This document shows, piece by piece, positions 33,418 through 42,114 of a stretch of DNA of 64,000 nucleotides. The stretch comes from Anaerolentibacter hominis. GTDB lineage: Bacteria > Bacillota > Clostridia > Lachnospirales > Lachnospiraceae. A model generated the notes under the pieces. It worked only from the letters and a program-made list of their open reading frames with translations. It made no database searches and was not told where the DNA came from. The DNA is taken from the NCBI RefSeq assembly GCF_032380675.1, contig NZ_JAWDIX010000006.1, positions 62,001 to 126,000 on the forward strand, read 5' to 3'. Positions within the stretch are counted from its first letter, which is position 1; every line of letters begins with the position of its first letter. Made by a program: the position numbers and the translations under genes.

Positions 33418-33484
33418 CAGGTACCTTACAAAAAGTGTTGACAAATTTATCAGGTACCTGTAGAATAAATACAACAGGTACCTG
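33418..33484 (+). promoter_or_regulatory. MarR-controlled promoter with three CAGGTACC operators
   Basis: TTGACA (33438-33443) and TAGAAT (33461-33466) are spaced by 17 bp. The palindrome CAGGTACCTG fills the spacer (33451-33460) and recurs after the -10 (33475-33484); a third, imperfect copy CAGGTACCTT lies upstream (33418-33427). The sites are set 24 and 33 bp apart. A repressor bound here would block RNA polymerase directly, which fits autoregulation by the MarR protein downstream. Confidence 0.85.
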
Positions 33485-33511
33485 ATAAATAGAAAAAGTG
33501 AGGTAAAATGA

Positions 33512-34150
33512 ATGTCTGAATATATGAAAAATAAGGAACTAATAGAAAAAATGATGCATTTACAGTGGCTGATTCAGAGACAGCATGTGCAGATGCATGG
33601 AAGACGCGGCCCCTTTGCTGACCCCACAAGAGGACAGGGCCGTGTTCTGGCACTGCTGAAAATGCAGCCGGAGATCAGCACCAGGGATTTGTCTTATGTG
33701 CTTAATATACGGCAGCAGTCCTTAAGCGAATTGCTGGGCAAATTGGAGAAGGCCGGATATATTACCCGATCCCAGATGGAAAGCGACAGGCGTGTGGTGA
33801 TGGTAAAGCTTACGGAAAGCGGAAAGTCGGCAGAACAGGAATCTCCTGCTTTCCCTGACTTGTTCGGGTGTCTGAATGAAGATGAGCAGGCAGCTTTTGG
33901 AGATTATCTGGACCGGATCATCGCAAGAGCAGAAAAAGAACTGGGAGAAGATGGCCGGAGAGATATGGAACACTGGATGGCACAGGCCAGGGCCAGGATG
34001 GGAGACGATGCCTTTGAAGATCTTATGGCAATGCGCCGCAACGGATTTACAGCCTTTGGCAATGAGGATCACCGCCGTTCCAGAGGAAGACGGGAGGAAA
34101 GAAGATACCGCGAGCACTGCCGCATGAGGGCAGGACAAGAGAGACAATAA
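33512..34150 (+). CDS. MarR-family transcriptional regulator
   Basis: This 212-residue regulator has a MarR winged helix: RVLALLKMQPEISTRDLSYVLNIRQQSLSELLGKLEKAGYITR and MESDRRVVMVKLTESGK. It has an unusual long arginine-rich C-terminal tail (RRSRGRREERRYREHCRMR). The first codons lie close behind the CAGGTACC operators, and a CDF metal exporter gene follows by 60 bp, so it may sense a metal or stress and control the exporter. AGGT is the only ribosome-site candidate. Confidence 0.9.
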   Translation: MSEYMKNKELIEKMMHLQWLIQRQHVQMHGRRGPFADPTRGQGRVLALLKMQPEISTRDLSYVLNIRQQSLSELLGKLEKAGYITRSQMESDRRVVMVKLTESGKSAEQESPAFPDLFGCLNEDEQAAFGDYLDRIIARAEKELGEDGRRDMEHWMAQARARMGDDAFEDLMAMRRNGFTAFGNEDHRRSRGRREERRYREHCRMRAGQERQ

Positions 34151-34209
34151 TAGATCATCTGCAGAAGATTGATTTAGATAGAAAGAAGGGAAATAAAACG
34201 ATAGCTAAT

Positions 34210-35088
34210 ATGGATACGGAAGAACGCAGTATAGCAGGAAAGCGTTCCGGGTTAATAGGGCTGTTTGGGAATCTGATACTTGTTATTATTAAGACCGCTG
34301 TCGGTCTTATGAGCAACAGTGTGGCTATTACTGCCGATGCCATGAATAATCTGGCGGACTGTACTTCATCACTTATCATGCTCTTGAGTTTTTCGCTTTC
34401 CAGAAGAGAAAAGGACAGGGTGCATCCGTACGGCCACGGGCGTATGGAGTATGTTTGTGGTTTTGTCATAGCCCTTCTTATTTTATTTACAGGCGTCTCC
34501 GTCGGGGTTGATGGTTTCAAACGGCTGCTGACACCGCAGCCGATTATAATTACGGGACTGACGGTTGCTGTCCTGTGTATCAGTATAGCGGGAAAATTCG
34601 CTATGGCATGGTATATAAGCCGCTGCAATAAGAGCGTGGATTCTACTGTACTGAAAGCTGTATGGAGAGATAACCTATCCGATGCTCTTGTAACAGCAGC
34701 TGCGTTGGCTGGCCTGCTGGCTACTCCGCTTACGGCCATTCCTGTAGACGGAATACTGGGAATAGCTGTGGCTGCCGTAATCTTAAAGTCCGGTATCTGT
34801 TCATTCTGTGAAAACGTTGTACTGCTTTTAGGAGAAGGAATTGACCCTGATACGGAAGACAAAATCAGGAAGCTTGTGTCAGAATATATTCCGGCTAAAT
34901 CCATAGAAGAGATTTCTCTTCATGATTACGGTCCACAAAACAGGCTGGTTTATATCAGAATAGGAGGAATGCCGGCTGAGAGTTTGCATGATAACCCACA
35001 AATCTTATTCCGTATGAAGCAGAAAATGGAACAGGAAATGAAAATGAACGCCACTTTGTACTGGGATGTACCCCAAGCCCCTGATTGA
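34210..35088 (+). CDS. Cation diffusion facilitator (CDF) transporter
   Basis: This 292-residue efflux protein has six hydrophobic segments and the CDF metal sites SVAITADAMNNLADCTSSLIM (transmembrane 2; Asp and Asn-x-x-Asp in place of the usual HxxxD) and VDSTVLKAVWRDNLSDALVTAAA (transmembrane 5; the usual first His is replaced by Asn-x-x-x-Asp). A cytoplasmic C-terminal domain follows (IEEISLHDYGPQNRLVYIRI). Zn-type members usually have His in both sites; the DD/ND pattern is more like the Mn/Fe-type MntE branch. Its ribosome site is weak (AAGGGAAATAAAAC, distant). It is co-transcribed with marR. Confidence 0.85.
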   Translation: MDTEERSIAGKRSGLIGLFGNLILVIIKTAVGLMSNSVAITADAMNNLADCTSSLIMLLSFSLSRREKDRVHPYGHGRMEYVCGFVIALLILFTGVSVGVDGFKRLLTPQPIIITGLTVAVLCISIAGKFAMAWYISRCNKSVDSTVLKAVWRDNLSDALVTAAALAGLLATPLTAIPVDGILGIAVAAVILKSGICSFCENVVLLLGEGIDPDTEDKIRKLVSEYIPAKSIEEISLHDYGPQNRLVYIRIGGMPAESLHDNPQILFRMKQKMEQEMKMNATLYWDVPQAPD

Positions 35089-35125
35089 AGAGCCGGCACT
35101 CACGGTGTTGTCTGCAGGGATAACT

Positions 35126-35160
35126 CCGCCGGCTGTAATTTATCGGCCGGCGGAATTTAT
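35126..35160. terminator. Terminator between CDF and RsgI-like gene
   Basis: CCGCCGGC pairs with GCCGGCGG around a 12-base loop, followed by AATTTATT. It ends the marR-CDF transcript and possibly the convergent sigma/RsgI-like operon. Confidence 0.7.
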
Positions 35161-36329
35161 TCTTCGGATTCATCAGGTTCTGTTTCATCCTCCGCGTCTT
35201 CGCCTTCATTCTCATTCTTATCATTAACCACATCATCTTTGTCATCCGAATCATCTTCGCCATCCGAATCATTTTCGCCATCCGAATCACCTTCGCCATT
35301 TGAATCATCTTCGCCATCCGAATCACCTTCGCCATTTGAATCATCTTCGCCATCCGAATCATCCCTGTCATCCGAATCATCGTTGTCGTCAGAATCATCT
35401 TTATCGTCAGGTTCCTCCCTGTCGTCCGAATCATCTTTATCGTCAGGTTCCTCCTTGTCATCAGGTTTCTCCCTGCCGTCATGATCGTCCTTCTCATCCC
35501 GATCGTCCTCCTCCTCATTACCTCTATCAGAATCTCTATCTGAGGGTACGGAGGGCTTTTCATCATTAGGAGGCGGCGTAACGGGAGACGTGACTGGTAT
35601 CGTTTCATCGTCATTCAGCAGCAAAAGCAGGTCATTTATATTCCTGCCAGCCAGTTCCTCCAGGGTATAGGCAGGGTTTTTATCCATTATCCGTCGGATC
35701 AGGGCAAGCTTACCCTCCGTAATACCGTAATCGGCAGCTATTTTGGAAGCTTCCTTTTCCGGCGTGATCACCTGCGAGACAACCTGCGGGGCAATGTTTT
35801 TTTGAGCCAGATAGCCCTGTATCTTCTGATCGAGAAGAAAAACCAGTTCGTTAGCGCTCTTTTCCTTTTTCTCCTTCACGGTAAGAAGCAGCGCGTTGGT
35901 TTCTTCTTTCAGATATCCCTGCTCCACCAGACGGTCCAGAATATCACATATTACAGCATCTGCGGTACGGCCCTTATAACGGATGCCCCGGACAACAGCA
36001 TCCGCATCCGAATTGACTGCCTTCAGGGAGAGCAATGTCCCCTTCTTATTAAGGGTCATTTCAATGGAAGGATTAACGTCCAGGCTCACTGTGGCGGCGG
36101 CAATCCGATAGGAGGAGATCCAAGCGCCTGCCATGATACAGATGAGCAGACAGCAGAATGCGGCCGCGGTCCGGTAAATCAGGGGGCGGGACAGCCGTGC
36201 AGGGGGTTCCTGGCGGGTATACGCGTCCGGTTCTTTCATTTTGATCACGGGTATATTCTCCAGCTCTTTCACATCCGTCCGGGGCAGCCGGGACACAGCA
36301 TTAGAAAGCCGTTGTTCAATTTTCTTCAT
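35157..36329 (-). CDS. RsgI-like anti-sigma factor with Ser-Asp-rich tail
   Basis: This 390-residue protein has a cytoplasmic N-terminal part (about residues 1-50), one transmembrane helix (about 53-75), the RsgI-type extracellular domain with SLDVNPSIE (Asn86-Pro87), and after about residue 255 a long tail of Asp, Ser, Glu and Gly built on DDSDGEDDSNGEGDS-like repeats. The start overlaps the sigma-factor stop by about 14 bp, so translation is coupled. It is expected to hold the sigma factor at the membrane and release it when the extracellular region senses envelope change. ATG 36329 fits GGAGG spacing better than 36335. Confidence 0.85.
   Translation of the reverse strand: MKKIEQRLSNAVSRLPRTDVKELENIPVIKMKEPDAYTRQEPPARLSRPLIYRTAAAFCCLLICIMAGAWISSYRIAAATVSLDVNPSIEMTLNKKGTLLSLKAVNSDADAVVRGIRYKGRTADAVICDILDRLVEQGYLKEETNALLLTVKEKKEKSANELVFLLDQKIQGYLAQKNIAPQVVSQVITPEKEASKIAADYGITEGKLALIRRIMDKNPAYTLEELAGRNINDLLLLLNDDETIPVTSPVTPPPNDEKPSVPSDRDSDRGNEEEDDRDEKDDHDGREKPDDKEEPDDKDDSDDREEPDDKDDSDDNDDSDDRDDSDGEDDSNGEGDSDGEDDSNGEGDSDGENDSDGEDDSDDKDDVVNDKNENEGEDAEDETEPDESEE
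35230..35365 (-). repeat. Tandem repeats encoding Ser-Asp-rich tail
   Basis: GAATCATCTTCGCCATC-type units (18- and 36-bp periods on the plus strand) encode the DSDGEDDSNGEG pattern. The repeat resembles wall-associated Sdr linkers. Confidence 0.75.
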
Positions 36330-36918
36330 GTTCATAACCTCCCTGCTCCGTCAGATATTTTTTTAGTTTCTTAAGGCCCCTGTTGTAGCGGGATAAAACA
36401 GTGGAAAGGGGCTTTCCAAGGCTTTTCGCAATCTCGGAGTGTTTCAGACCGGAGACGGCGTGGAGAAGAATAATATTGCGCTCTTCCTCCGACAGCTGAT
36501 TGAGAACGGCCCGCAGCACCATCCGGTCTTCCGGATCGGAAATATAGGAATGAAGCGTATCATTTTCCAGATCCGTAGTTTCAAAAGAATCGGTTTTCGC
36601 GTGCTGACGCAGCCGGCTGGCGGCCAGGTTTCTGGCAATGGTGAAGATCCAGGCCAGCGGCTTTCCCATCGGACGGTACAGATGGGCGGCGGCCCTTATT
36701 TTCAGAAAAGTATCCTGCACCACGTCCAGAGTATCCTCAGGATTGCGGAGAATAGAGAACACATAGGCATAGACCGTGCGTTCGGACAGTTCATAGAGCA
36801 TGCGGAACGCTTCCCTATCATCCTGCCCGATCCGGCGGATTAAATCTTCATCAATCTGTAGTTTGGAATGCATCGGCGCGGTCCGTCCGTTCCCGATGAT
36901 GCCGCAGAATAGTAACAT
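36316..36918 (-). CDS. ECF sigma factor (partner of RsgI-like protein)
   Basis: This sigma factor of up to 200 residues shows region 2 (DREAFRMLYELSERTVYAYVFSIL, DVVQDTFLKIRAAAHL, PLAWIFTIARNLAASRLRQ) and region 4 (LSEEERNIILLHAVSGLKHSEIAKSLGKPLSTVLSRYNRGLKKL), so it is a standard ECF type. It is not SigI, although its anti-sigma partner is RsgI-like. I keep the ATG at 36918, preceded by AGGAGG at short spacing; an internal ATG at 36873 matches the usual ECF N-terminus (MHSKLQIDEDLI) and is an alternative. Confidence 0.9.
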   Translation of the reverse strand: MLLFCGIIGNGRTAPMHSKLQIDEDLIRRIGQDDREAFRMLYELSERTVYAYVFSILRNPEDTLDVVQDTFLKIRAAAHLYRPMGKPLAWIFTIARNLAASRLRQHAKTDSFETTDLENDTLHSYISDPEDRMVLRAVLNQLSEEERNIILLHAVSGLKHSEIAKSLGKPLSTVLSRYNRGLKKLKKYLTEQGGYEHEEN

Positions 36919-37071
36919 AGCTCCTCCTGTGGATCACGCGCCGCTAAGCGGAAAACACACGGCGTGTATCACTTCTATCTATATAACGTTAGTTGTTCTG
37001 TTTTTATCGCATGGATCGCATCTTAATTTCATCATGCCACATCAGAGGACTTTTTGAAAGATTCTTTCATT

Positions 37072-37102
37072 AAAAAAGCGCCGGCTTAAGCGGCGCTTTT
37101 TT
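37072..37102. terminator. Bidirectional terminator
   Basis: AAAAAAGCGCCG pairs with CGGCGCTTTTTT around a 7-base loop. It ends the M20 operon on the minus strand. Confidence 0.92.
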
Positions 37103-37147
37103 GCTTGCATCGGAATACTGCGAAAAACAGGATTCCTTTTATAGCAG

Positions 37148-38593
37148 TTATTTTTCCTGCATTTTTACAATCAGCTTATAGAAATCCACTCCCGGCGGGA
37201 GGGCATTACAGTTAATATTCTCATTTAAACCGTGAATACTTTCATACTGCTGCTTGGTGATAGCCAGAGGCGCAAAACGGATACAGTCATTACAGATATC
37301 CTTATAGAATTTGGCATCTGTGCCTCCGGTCATAACATAGGGAGACACACCCACGCCGGGATAAATCTCGTTGATGGCCTTTTCCACAGAGAGAAAAGCG
37401 CTGCCTGTGTAATCTACCACCGGACAGGGATAGTCTTTGTAGATAACTTCCGTGTCGATATCGTATTTCTTTGCCAGCTCACTGATCAGGGAGATACTTT
37501 CATCTGTGCCCTGATGGGGAATGAAACGCAGATTACCTGTTACATATGCTTCCTGCGGAAGCACGTTTAATCCGTCGGAGCCCTTTGCCGTAGTAAAGGC
37601 AATCGTCGTGCGGAGCATAGCCGCACCGGCGGGGCTGATGGACGGCATCAGCTTTTTCAGCAGGGGCTTAAACAGCCAGAGGTTCGCAAATACTACCTTC
37701 ATACCGAAGTTCATATTAGGCATTACCCGGCGGAACATCTCCTGAACCGTGGGATTAAACTCCGAGCGGAAGGGGTAATGTTTCTCCACCTCACAGATAA
37801 AGGAAGCAAGTCGGGCGAGAGGAGTATGAGGCATAGGCGCGCTGGCGTGGCCGCCCTTGCCCTTTGCAATAAATTTAACATCGCCATAGCCTTTTTCCAG
37901 TACGCCTACCATAGCGTAGGTCCCCTTTACGCCGCCGATGGGCTCTTCCATGATCATTCCGCCCTCGTCGATCAGCATGCCCAGCTTGACGCCGTTCTCT
38001 TTCAGATACTGAACGGTGAGCGGGGCGCCTTCTCCGCTCCACTCCTCGGTACAGCTGCTTGCCAAATAAACATCACAGGCGGGAACATAGCCCTCTTTCA
38101 TCATTTCCTCCGCAGCGGTGAGAAAACAGAATAAGCTTCCCTTGGTATCCACCGTTCCGCGGCCCCAGACAGCTCCGTCCACGATCTTGCCGCCGAACGG
38201 CTCCTGTTCCCACTTGCCGCCTGCTTCTACCACATCATGATGGCTCATGAACAGGATCGGATCACCCTTTCCCTGGCCCGGCCATTTAAAGAGCAGGCTG
38301 CCGTTAAATACATGTTTTTCACAGGTCTTGTGAATATTGGGGAAAAGCTCCTCCAACACTTTGTGAAATTCTAAAAATTTACTCCGGTCCTCGTCGTAGC
38401 GGCTGGAAACCGTCTCCTCCCGAACCATTCGGGAAAGTGTTTCCGCATACTGCTTGGAACGCGCGGGATCACCCTTTGTGGGGACTGCCGTAACAGCAGG
38501 AGTAGGCTTTAATACAGCGGCGCGGATAAGCACGACCGCAGCCAGCAGAACAATAACCCCAAGCACTGCCAGCAAAATCCATAACCACAGCAT
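37148..38593 (-). CDS. M20-family metallopeptidase (carboxypeptidase S-like), membrane-anchored
   Basis: This 481-residue protein has an N-terminal hydrophobic helix (LWIILLAVLGVIVLLAAVVL-like) followed by an M20 peptidase with the metal ligands in ILFMSHHDVVEA, WGRGTVDTKGSLFCFL, SSCTEEWSGEGAP and MTGGTDAKFY. The general base is the first Glu of TEEW. The membrane-anchored carboxypeptidase S/PM20D1 branch hydrolyses peptides or N-acyl amino acids. ATG 38593 is preferred to 38599 for spacing from AGGAGG. The next genes upstream encode two membrane proteins that probably transport its substrate or product. Confidence 0.9.
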   Translation of the reverse strand: MLWLWILLAVLGVIVLLAAVVLIRAAVLKPTPAVTAVPTKGDPARSKQYAETLSRMVREETVSSRYDEDRSKFLEFHKVLEELFPNIHKTCEKHVFNGSLLFKWPGQGKGDPILFMSHHDVVEAGGKWEQEPFGGKIVDGAVWGRGTVDTKGSLFCFLTAAEEMMKEGYVPACDVYLASSCTEEWSGEGAPLTVQYLKENGVKLGMLIDEGGMIMEEPIGGVKGTYAMVGVLEKGYGDVKFIAKGKGGHASAPMPHTPLARLASFICEVEKHYPFRSEFNPTVQEMFRRVMPNMNFGMKVVFANLWLFKPLLKKLMPSISPAGAAMLRTTIAFTTAKGSDGLNVLPQEAYVTGNLRFIPHQGTDESISLISELAKKYDIDTEVIYKDYPCPVVDYTGSAFLSVEKAINEIYPGVGVSPYVMTGGTDAKFYKDICNDCIRFAPLAITKQQYESIHGLNENINCNALPPGVDFYKLIVKMQEK

Positions 38594-38608
38594 ATCCATT
38601 TCCTCCTT

Positions 38609-39289
38609 TTATAATTTTCCCTTCTTAAAGAGCATATAGCCGATAGCAAGAGCCAGACCGCCGGCCGGAATAAGCAGAAGGCTGGTCTGAGAAATCGCCG
38701 CGGGCATCAGGACACAGAGCAGTGTCATGAGAACGAACGGTACAATTGCTATTTTGATGCTCTTTGCAAAATATTTCAGACCCAGCGCACCGAACAGGGC
38801 CGGAACCACATTGTCAAAAGCAGGCAGAAGCGCGGGGTTTTCCAGCACCGGGGTCAGCGGCACCAACAGCAGAACTCCCACAAAGATAACCAGCATCGTG
38901 ACAAGAGAACTGGTGGCGATACTTAAGGTTGAGATAATCTCATCCTCCGGAGTGCCGCCCTTTGTCCCCGCGATATCCTTGGCATTCATAGCACAGGGAA
39001 TTTTCAGATTTGTAATATTACCGGTAATAAACGCCAGATAGCTGCCGCCCACGCCAAGCATGGGAGCATAGACAAGAAATTCCACCACGGCAACCGGGTA
39101 ATAGATGATTGCTACCTTCAAAAATCCACTTAAAAAGCCCTGTCCGTTCGGCATCACGCCGGAGAACATTCCGAAAATAAACGGAACAGAGACCAGAGCG
39201 ATGACTCCGATGATCAGAGCAAGTCTGCCCAGAAAGTGGAGACTGCTGTTAAATTTCTCAAAATAAGTTTCTTTTTCCGAATGATTCAT
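38609..39289 (-). CDS. Membrane protein, putative small-molecule transporter subunit
   Basis: This 226-residue protein has about six transmembrane segments and the conserved-looking middle YLAFITGNITNLKIPCAMNAKDIAGTKGG. It partners the protein at 39302: both are short, polytopic, and adjacent on one strand before the M20 gene. The family resembles uncharacterised nucleoside-recognition (YjiG/SpmB-like) carriers, but the match is not certain. AGGGAGGTGG precedes the ATG. Confidence 0.65.
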   Translation of the reverse strand: MNHSEKETYFEKFNSSLHFLGRLALIIGVIALVSVPFIFGMFSGVMPNGQGFLSGFLKVAIIYYPVAVVEFLVYAPMLGVGGSYLAFITGNITNLKIPCAMNAKDIAGTKGGTPEDEIISTLSIATSSLVTMLVIFVGVLLLVPLTPVLENPALLPAFDNVVPALFGALGLKYFAKSIKIAIVPFVLMTLLCVLMPAAISQTSLLLIPAGGLALAIGYMLFKKGKL

Positions 39290-39301
39290 GTCTCCACCTC
39301 C

Positions 39302-40048
39302 CTACATTGCTTTATTTATAAGTACTGCGGCAATCATGCCGATTAACATACTGGTTGCAACGCTGAAATTATCCAGCCAGGCCATATTTTTCTTTCGGGT
39401 AAAGTATTCAAAAATGGCCATTACCAGTGCGGACACACCGGCTACAACCAAAGGCATGAAATTGCCGAAAGCCGTAAAGGTACCCACATAAGAACCGATG
39501 TAGGCACTGCACAGACCGATAAACATGGCAATCGTAGCGTAGGCGCCGAAGCCCGGTTTGGAGGATTCCTCTCCGCTCTTTGGCTTGCTGCGGACTTTAT
39601 TCAGATATTTCTTCAAAACGAAGATGCAGAGCAGAACACCGCCCAGGATACCCACCGTCATAACCAGACCGATGGTAACAAAGGAACCCATCGACATCTC
39701 GGTAGCTTTCAGGCCGGAGAGGCCCATACCGGTTGCGGCTATTTCCGCCACGTTCAGCTCATACTGCAAAGCCCCAACTACAGAAAGCCTGAGCCAGGAA
39801 AATGGAACGCCCAGTGTTCCGCTTAATGCGATAACCCCCAGCAGAATACTGATACTGGGCAGAACAGTAAAGGTAGCGCTGGATGTGATGGCCCGTTTTA
39901 ACACCTTCTTGTCCATCCCGATCGCAAGCCCCGCCCGATAGCTTTTTACAATAAATACGAGACAGATTGCTGTGATAAATAAGATTACCCCGCCCACTAT
40001 GAGATAAAAGGGCAGGGAATTCACCGTAGAAAAATACTCCGGATTCAT
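39302..40048 (-). CDS. DUF5058-like membrane protein
   Basis: This 248-residue polytopic protein has about six transmembrane segments and starts MNPEYFSTVNSLPFYLIVG, with the mid segment SSATFTVLPSISILLGVIALS; it fits the DUF5058 family of about 240 residues. It is the first gene of the operon DUF5058 - membrane protein - M20 peptidase. A two-protein transporter feeding or draining an intracellular hydrolase is the simplest reading. AGGGGG lies before the ATG. Confidence 0.75.
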   Translation of the reverse strand: MNPEYFSTVNSLPFYLIVGGVILFITAICLVFIVKSYRAGLAIGMDKKVLKRAITSSATFTVLPSISILLGVIALSGTLGVPFSWLRLSVVGALQYELNVAEIAATGMGLSGLKATEMSMGSFVTIGLVMTVGILGGVLLCIFVLKKYLNKVRSKPKSGEESSKPGFGAYATIAMFIGLCSAYIGSYVGTFTAFGNFMPLVVAGVSALVMAIFEYFTRKKNMAWLDNFSVATSMLIGMIAAVLINKAM

Positions 40049-40237
40049 AGAAAACCCCCTTTTGTACTCTGGAAAAGGGATGAAACATCCCTCTTTTCCT
40101 GTATTTTAATGATTTTGTACCCTTGTACACTATCATCTGATGGAATTAATTGTACCATACGTGAGATCAAAAAGCGAGACGGGAAAGGGTATCCATCCTC
40201 CGCTCCGACGGATAATATTGGAACAAAGGGAGCTGAC

Positions 40238-40267
40238 TTGACATTGTAACAAAGGCCTCCATATGGT
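40238..40267 (+). promoter_or_regulatory. Probable promoter of the mannonate dehydratase operon
   Basis: TTGACA (40238-40243) and TATGGT (40262-40267) are 18 bp apart, about 70 bp before the uxuA start. The 290-bp gap around it holds the divergent promoters and nothing else I can name. Confidence 0.55.
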
Positions 40268-40338
40268 AAAATTAAAACAATTAACAGCGATGGCCGGAGA
40301 CTATGCATACGGCTGAAAAGATAAAAGGAGGACAGGCT

Positions 40339-41415
40339 ATGAAAATGATTTTACGCTGGTTTCCGGGGGGAAACGACAGCGTGACACTGGAACAGATCCG
40401 GCAGACCCCGGGGGTGAGCGGCGTGGCCGCCTGCTTGATTGACATTCCTGTGGGGGAGGTATGGCCCCTTAACCGCTTAAAGGCCATGAAGGAAGAGATC
40501 AACGGCGCGGGGCTGGAAGTAGAAGTGATCGAGAGCGTCAACATCCACGAGGATATTAAGAAGGGTCTTCCCAGCCGGGACCGATATATTGACAACTACA
40601 TAAGCACTTTGAAAAATCTGGGAGAGATCGGGATTAAATGTCTGTGCTATAATTTTATGCCGGTGCTTGACTGGGCCAGAAGCGACCTGGCGTTTCCTCT
40701 GGAAGACGGCAGCACGGCCATGGCTTACCGGCATGAGAAGGTGCTGGAGATGAACCCCGGGAAGATGGCGGACACGATGGCCAGCAAAGCCAGAGGATTT
40801 GCCCTGCCGGGCTGGGAGCCGGAGAGGCTCTCCGTAATGCAGCAGGATATCGAATTTTATCAGAGTATGAGCCAGGAGACCTACTGGGAGAATATGAAGT
40901 ATTTCCTGGATGCGGTGGTGCCCTGCGCACAGGAATATGACATTCGCATGGCCATCCATCCGGACGATCCGCCGTGGCCCCTTTATGGTCTGCCGAAGGT
41001 GATCACCGGGGCGGAGAACATACGGACCTTCTTTTCCTTAAACGACAGCCCCTATAATGGGCTGACCCTCTGTACCGGTTCTCTGGGCTCCGACCTGAAG
41101 AATGACATACCGGCTATGGCAAAAGAATTTTCCAGAATGGGCAGGGTGCCTTTTGCCCACATCCGGAACATGCACCACCATACGCCGAAGGATTTCGACG
41201 AATCCGCCCATTTAAGCCAGTGCGGGGATCTGGACATGTTTGAAGTAGTGAAGGCATTTTATGACGGAGGCTTCGACGGTTACATCCGTCCGGACCACGG
41301 GAGAATGATCTGGGGAGAACAGGCAAGACCGGGTTACGGCCTGTACGACCGGGCGCTGGGTGCCAACTACATCTGGGGCCTGTGGGAAGCCATTGATAAG
41401 ATGAATAAACGGTAA
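40339..41415 (+). CDS. uxuA: Mannonate dehydratase
   Basis: This 358-residue protein has the UxuA TIM-barrel layout: MILRWFPGGNDSVTLEQIRQ, EVIESVNIHEDIKKG, MAIHPDDPPWPLYGLP and RNMHHHTPKDFDESAHL, with the metal and acid/base residues expected for dehydration of D-mannonate to 2-keto-3-deoxygluconate in glucuronate breakdown. ATG 40339 has AGGAGG 7 bases upstream; the frame runs back to 40303. It leads an operon with an SGNH hydrolase, a phosphodiesterase, an MBL-fold hydrolase and RbsD. No other uronate gene is present. Confidence 0.9.
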   Translation: MKMILRWFPGGNDSVTLEQIRQTPGVSGVAACLIDIPVGEVWPLNRLKAMKEEINGAGLEVEVIESVNIHEDIKKGLPSRDRYIDNYISTLKNLGEIGIKCLCYNFMPVLDWARSDLAFPLEDGSTAMAYRHEKVLEMNPGKMADTMASKARGFALPGWEPERLSVMQQDIEFYQSMSQETYWENMKYFLDAVVPCAQEYDIRMAIHPDDPPWPLYGLPKVITGAENIRTFFSLNDSPYNGLTLCTGSLGSDLKNDIPAMAKEFSRMGRVPFAHIRNMHHHTPKDFDESAHLSQCGDLDMFEVVKAFYDGGFDGYIRPDHGRMIWGEQARPGYGLYDRALGANYIWGLWEAIDKMNKR

Positions 41416-41442
41416 ACGCTTTTAATAGGAGGAAAGGTTAAT

Positions 41443-42078
41443 ATGAAAAATATAATGTGCTTCGGCGATTCCAATACATTCGGAAGCAACCCCAGCGGCG
41501 GCCGCTGGGAGCGATATGAGAGATGGACCGGCATTCTTCAGAAAATGCTGGGGGAAGATTATTATGTCATTGAGGAAGGACATGGGGGAAGGACAACCGT
41601 GTATGAAGACCCGGTGGAGGGAAATAAATGCGGTAAGAATCAGCTGATACCTCTGCTGTCCTCTCACCGCCCCCTGGATCTGGTCATCGTGATGCTGGGA
41701 ACCAATGATCTGAAAATGCGCTTCGGCGCGCCTGCCATGGACATTGCAAAGGGCGCCGGTGAAGTGGTAAAGATAATACGGAAATATGACTTTATGCCCA
41801 AATACCGGGAACCAAAAATTCTTCTTGCGGCGCCGATTCTGATCGGGGAAGGCATTGAGGACGGACCCTTCGGCTATATGTTTGACCGGACCGCAAGAGA
41901 ACGCTCCCTGGAGTTTGACCGGTGCTTCTCCCAGGTAGCCGAAGAGCAGGGAGTCTTCTATATGAATGCGGCGGAATATGGCTGGCCCAGCAAGATAGAC
42001 GGCCTTCACATGGACAAAGATTCCCATCAGGCAATGGCGGACGCATTTTACGCCCAGGTTAAAAAACTGATCGGATAG
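41443..42078 (+). CDS. SGNH/GDSL-family hydrolase
   Basis: This 211-residue cytoplasmic esterase shows all SGNH blocks: MCFGDSNTFGSNP (nucleophile Ser), EEGHGGRTTVYED (Gly), LDLVIVMLGTNDLKMRF (Asn) and DGLHMDKDSHQAMADAF (Asp and His of the triad). Members deacetylate carbohydrates or cleave small esters. Without a signal peptide it probably acts on an imported acetylated sugar, in line with the neighbouring uronate enzyme. AGGAGG lies 10 bases upstream of the ATG. Confidence 0.9.
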   Translation: MKNIMCFGDSNTFGSNPSGGRWERYERWTGILQKMLGEDYYVIEEGHGGRTTVYEDPVEGNKCGKNQLIPLLSSHRPLDLVIVMLGTNDLKMRFGAPAMDIAKGAGEVVKIIRKYDFMPKYREPKILLAAPILIGEGIEDGPFGYMFDRTARERSLEFDRCFSQVAEEQGVFYMNAAEYGWPSKIDGLHMDKDSHQAMADAFYAQVKKLIG

Positions 42079-42114
42079 CGGTCAGCTTGAAATGCGGATC
42101 AAAAAGGGAAAGGC

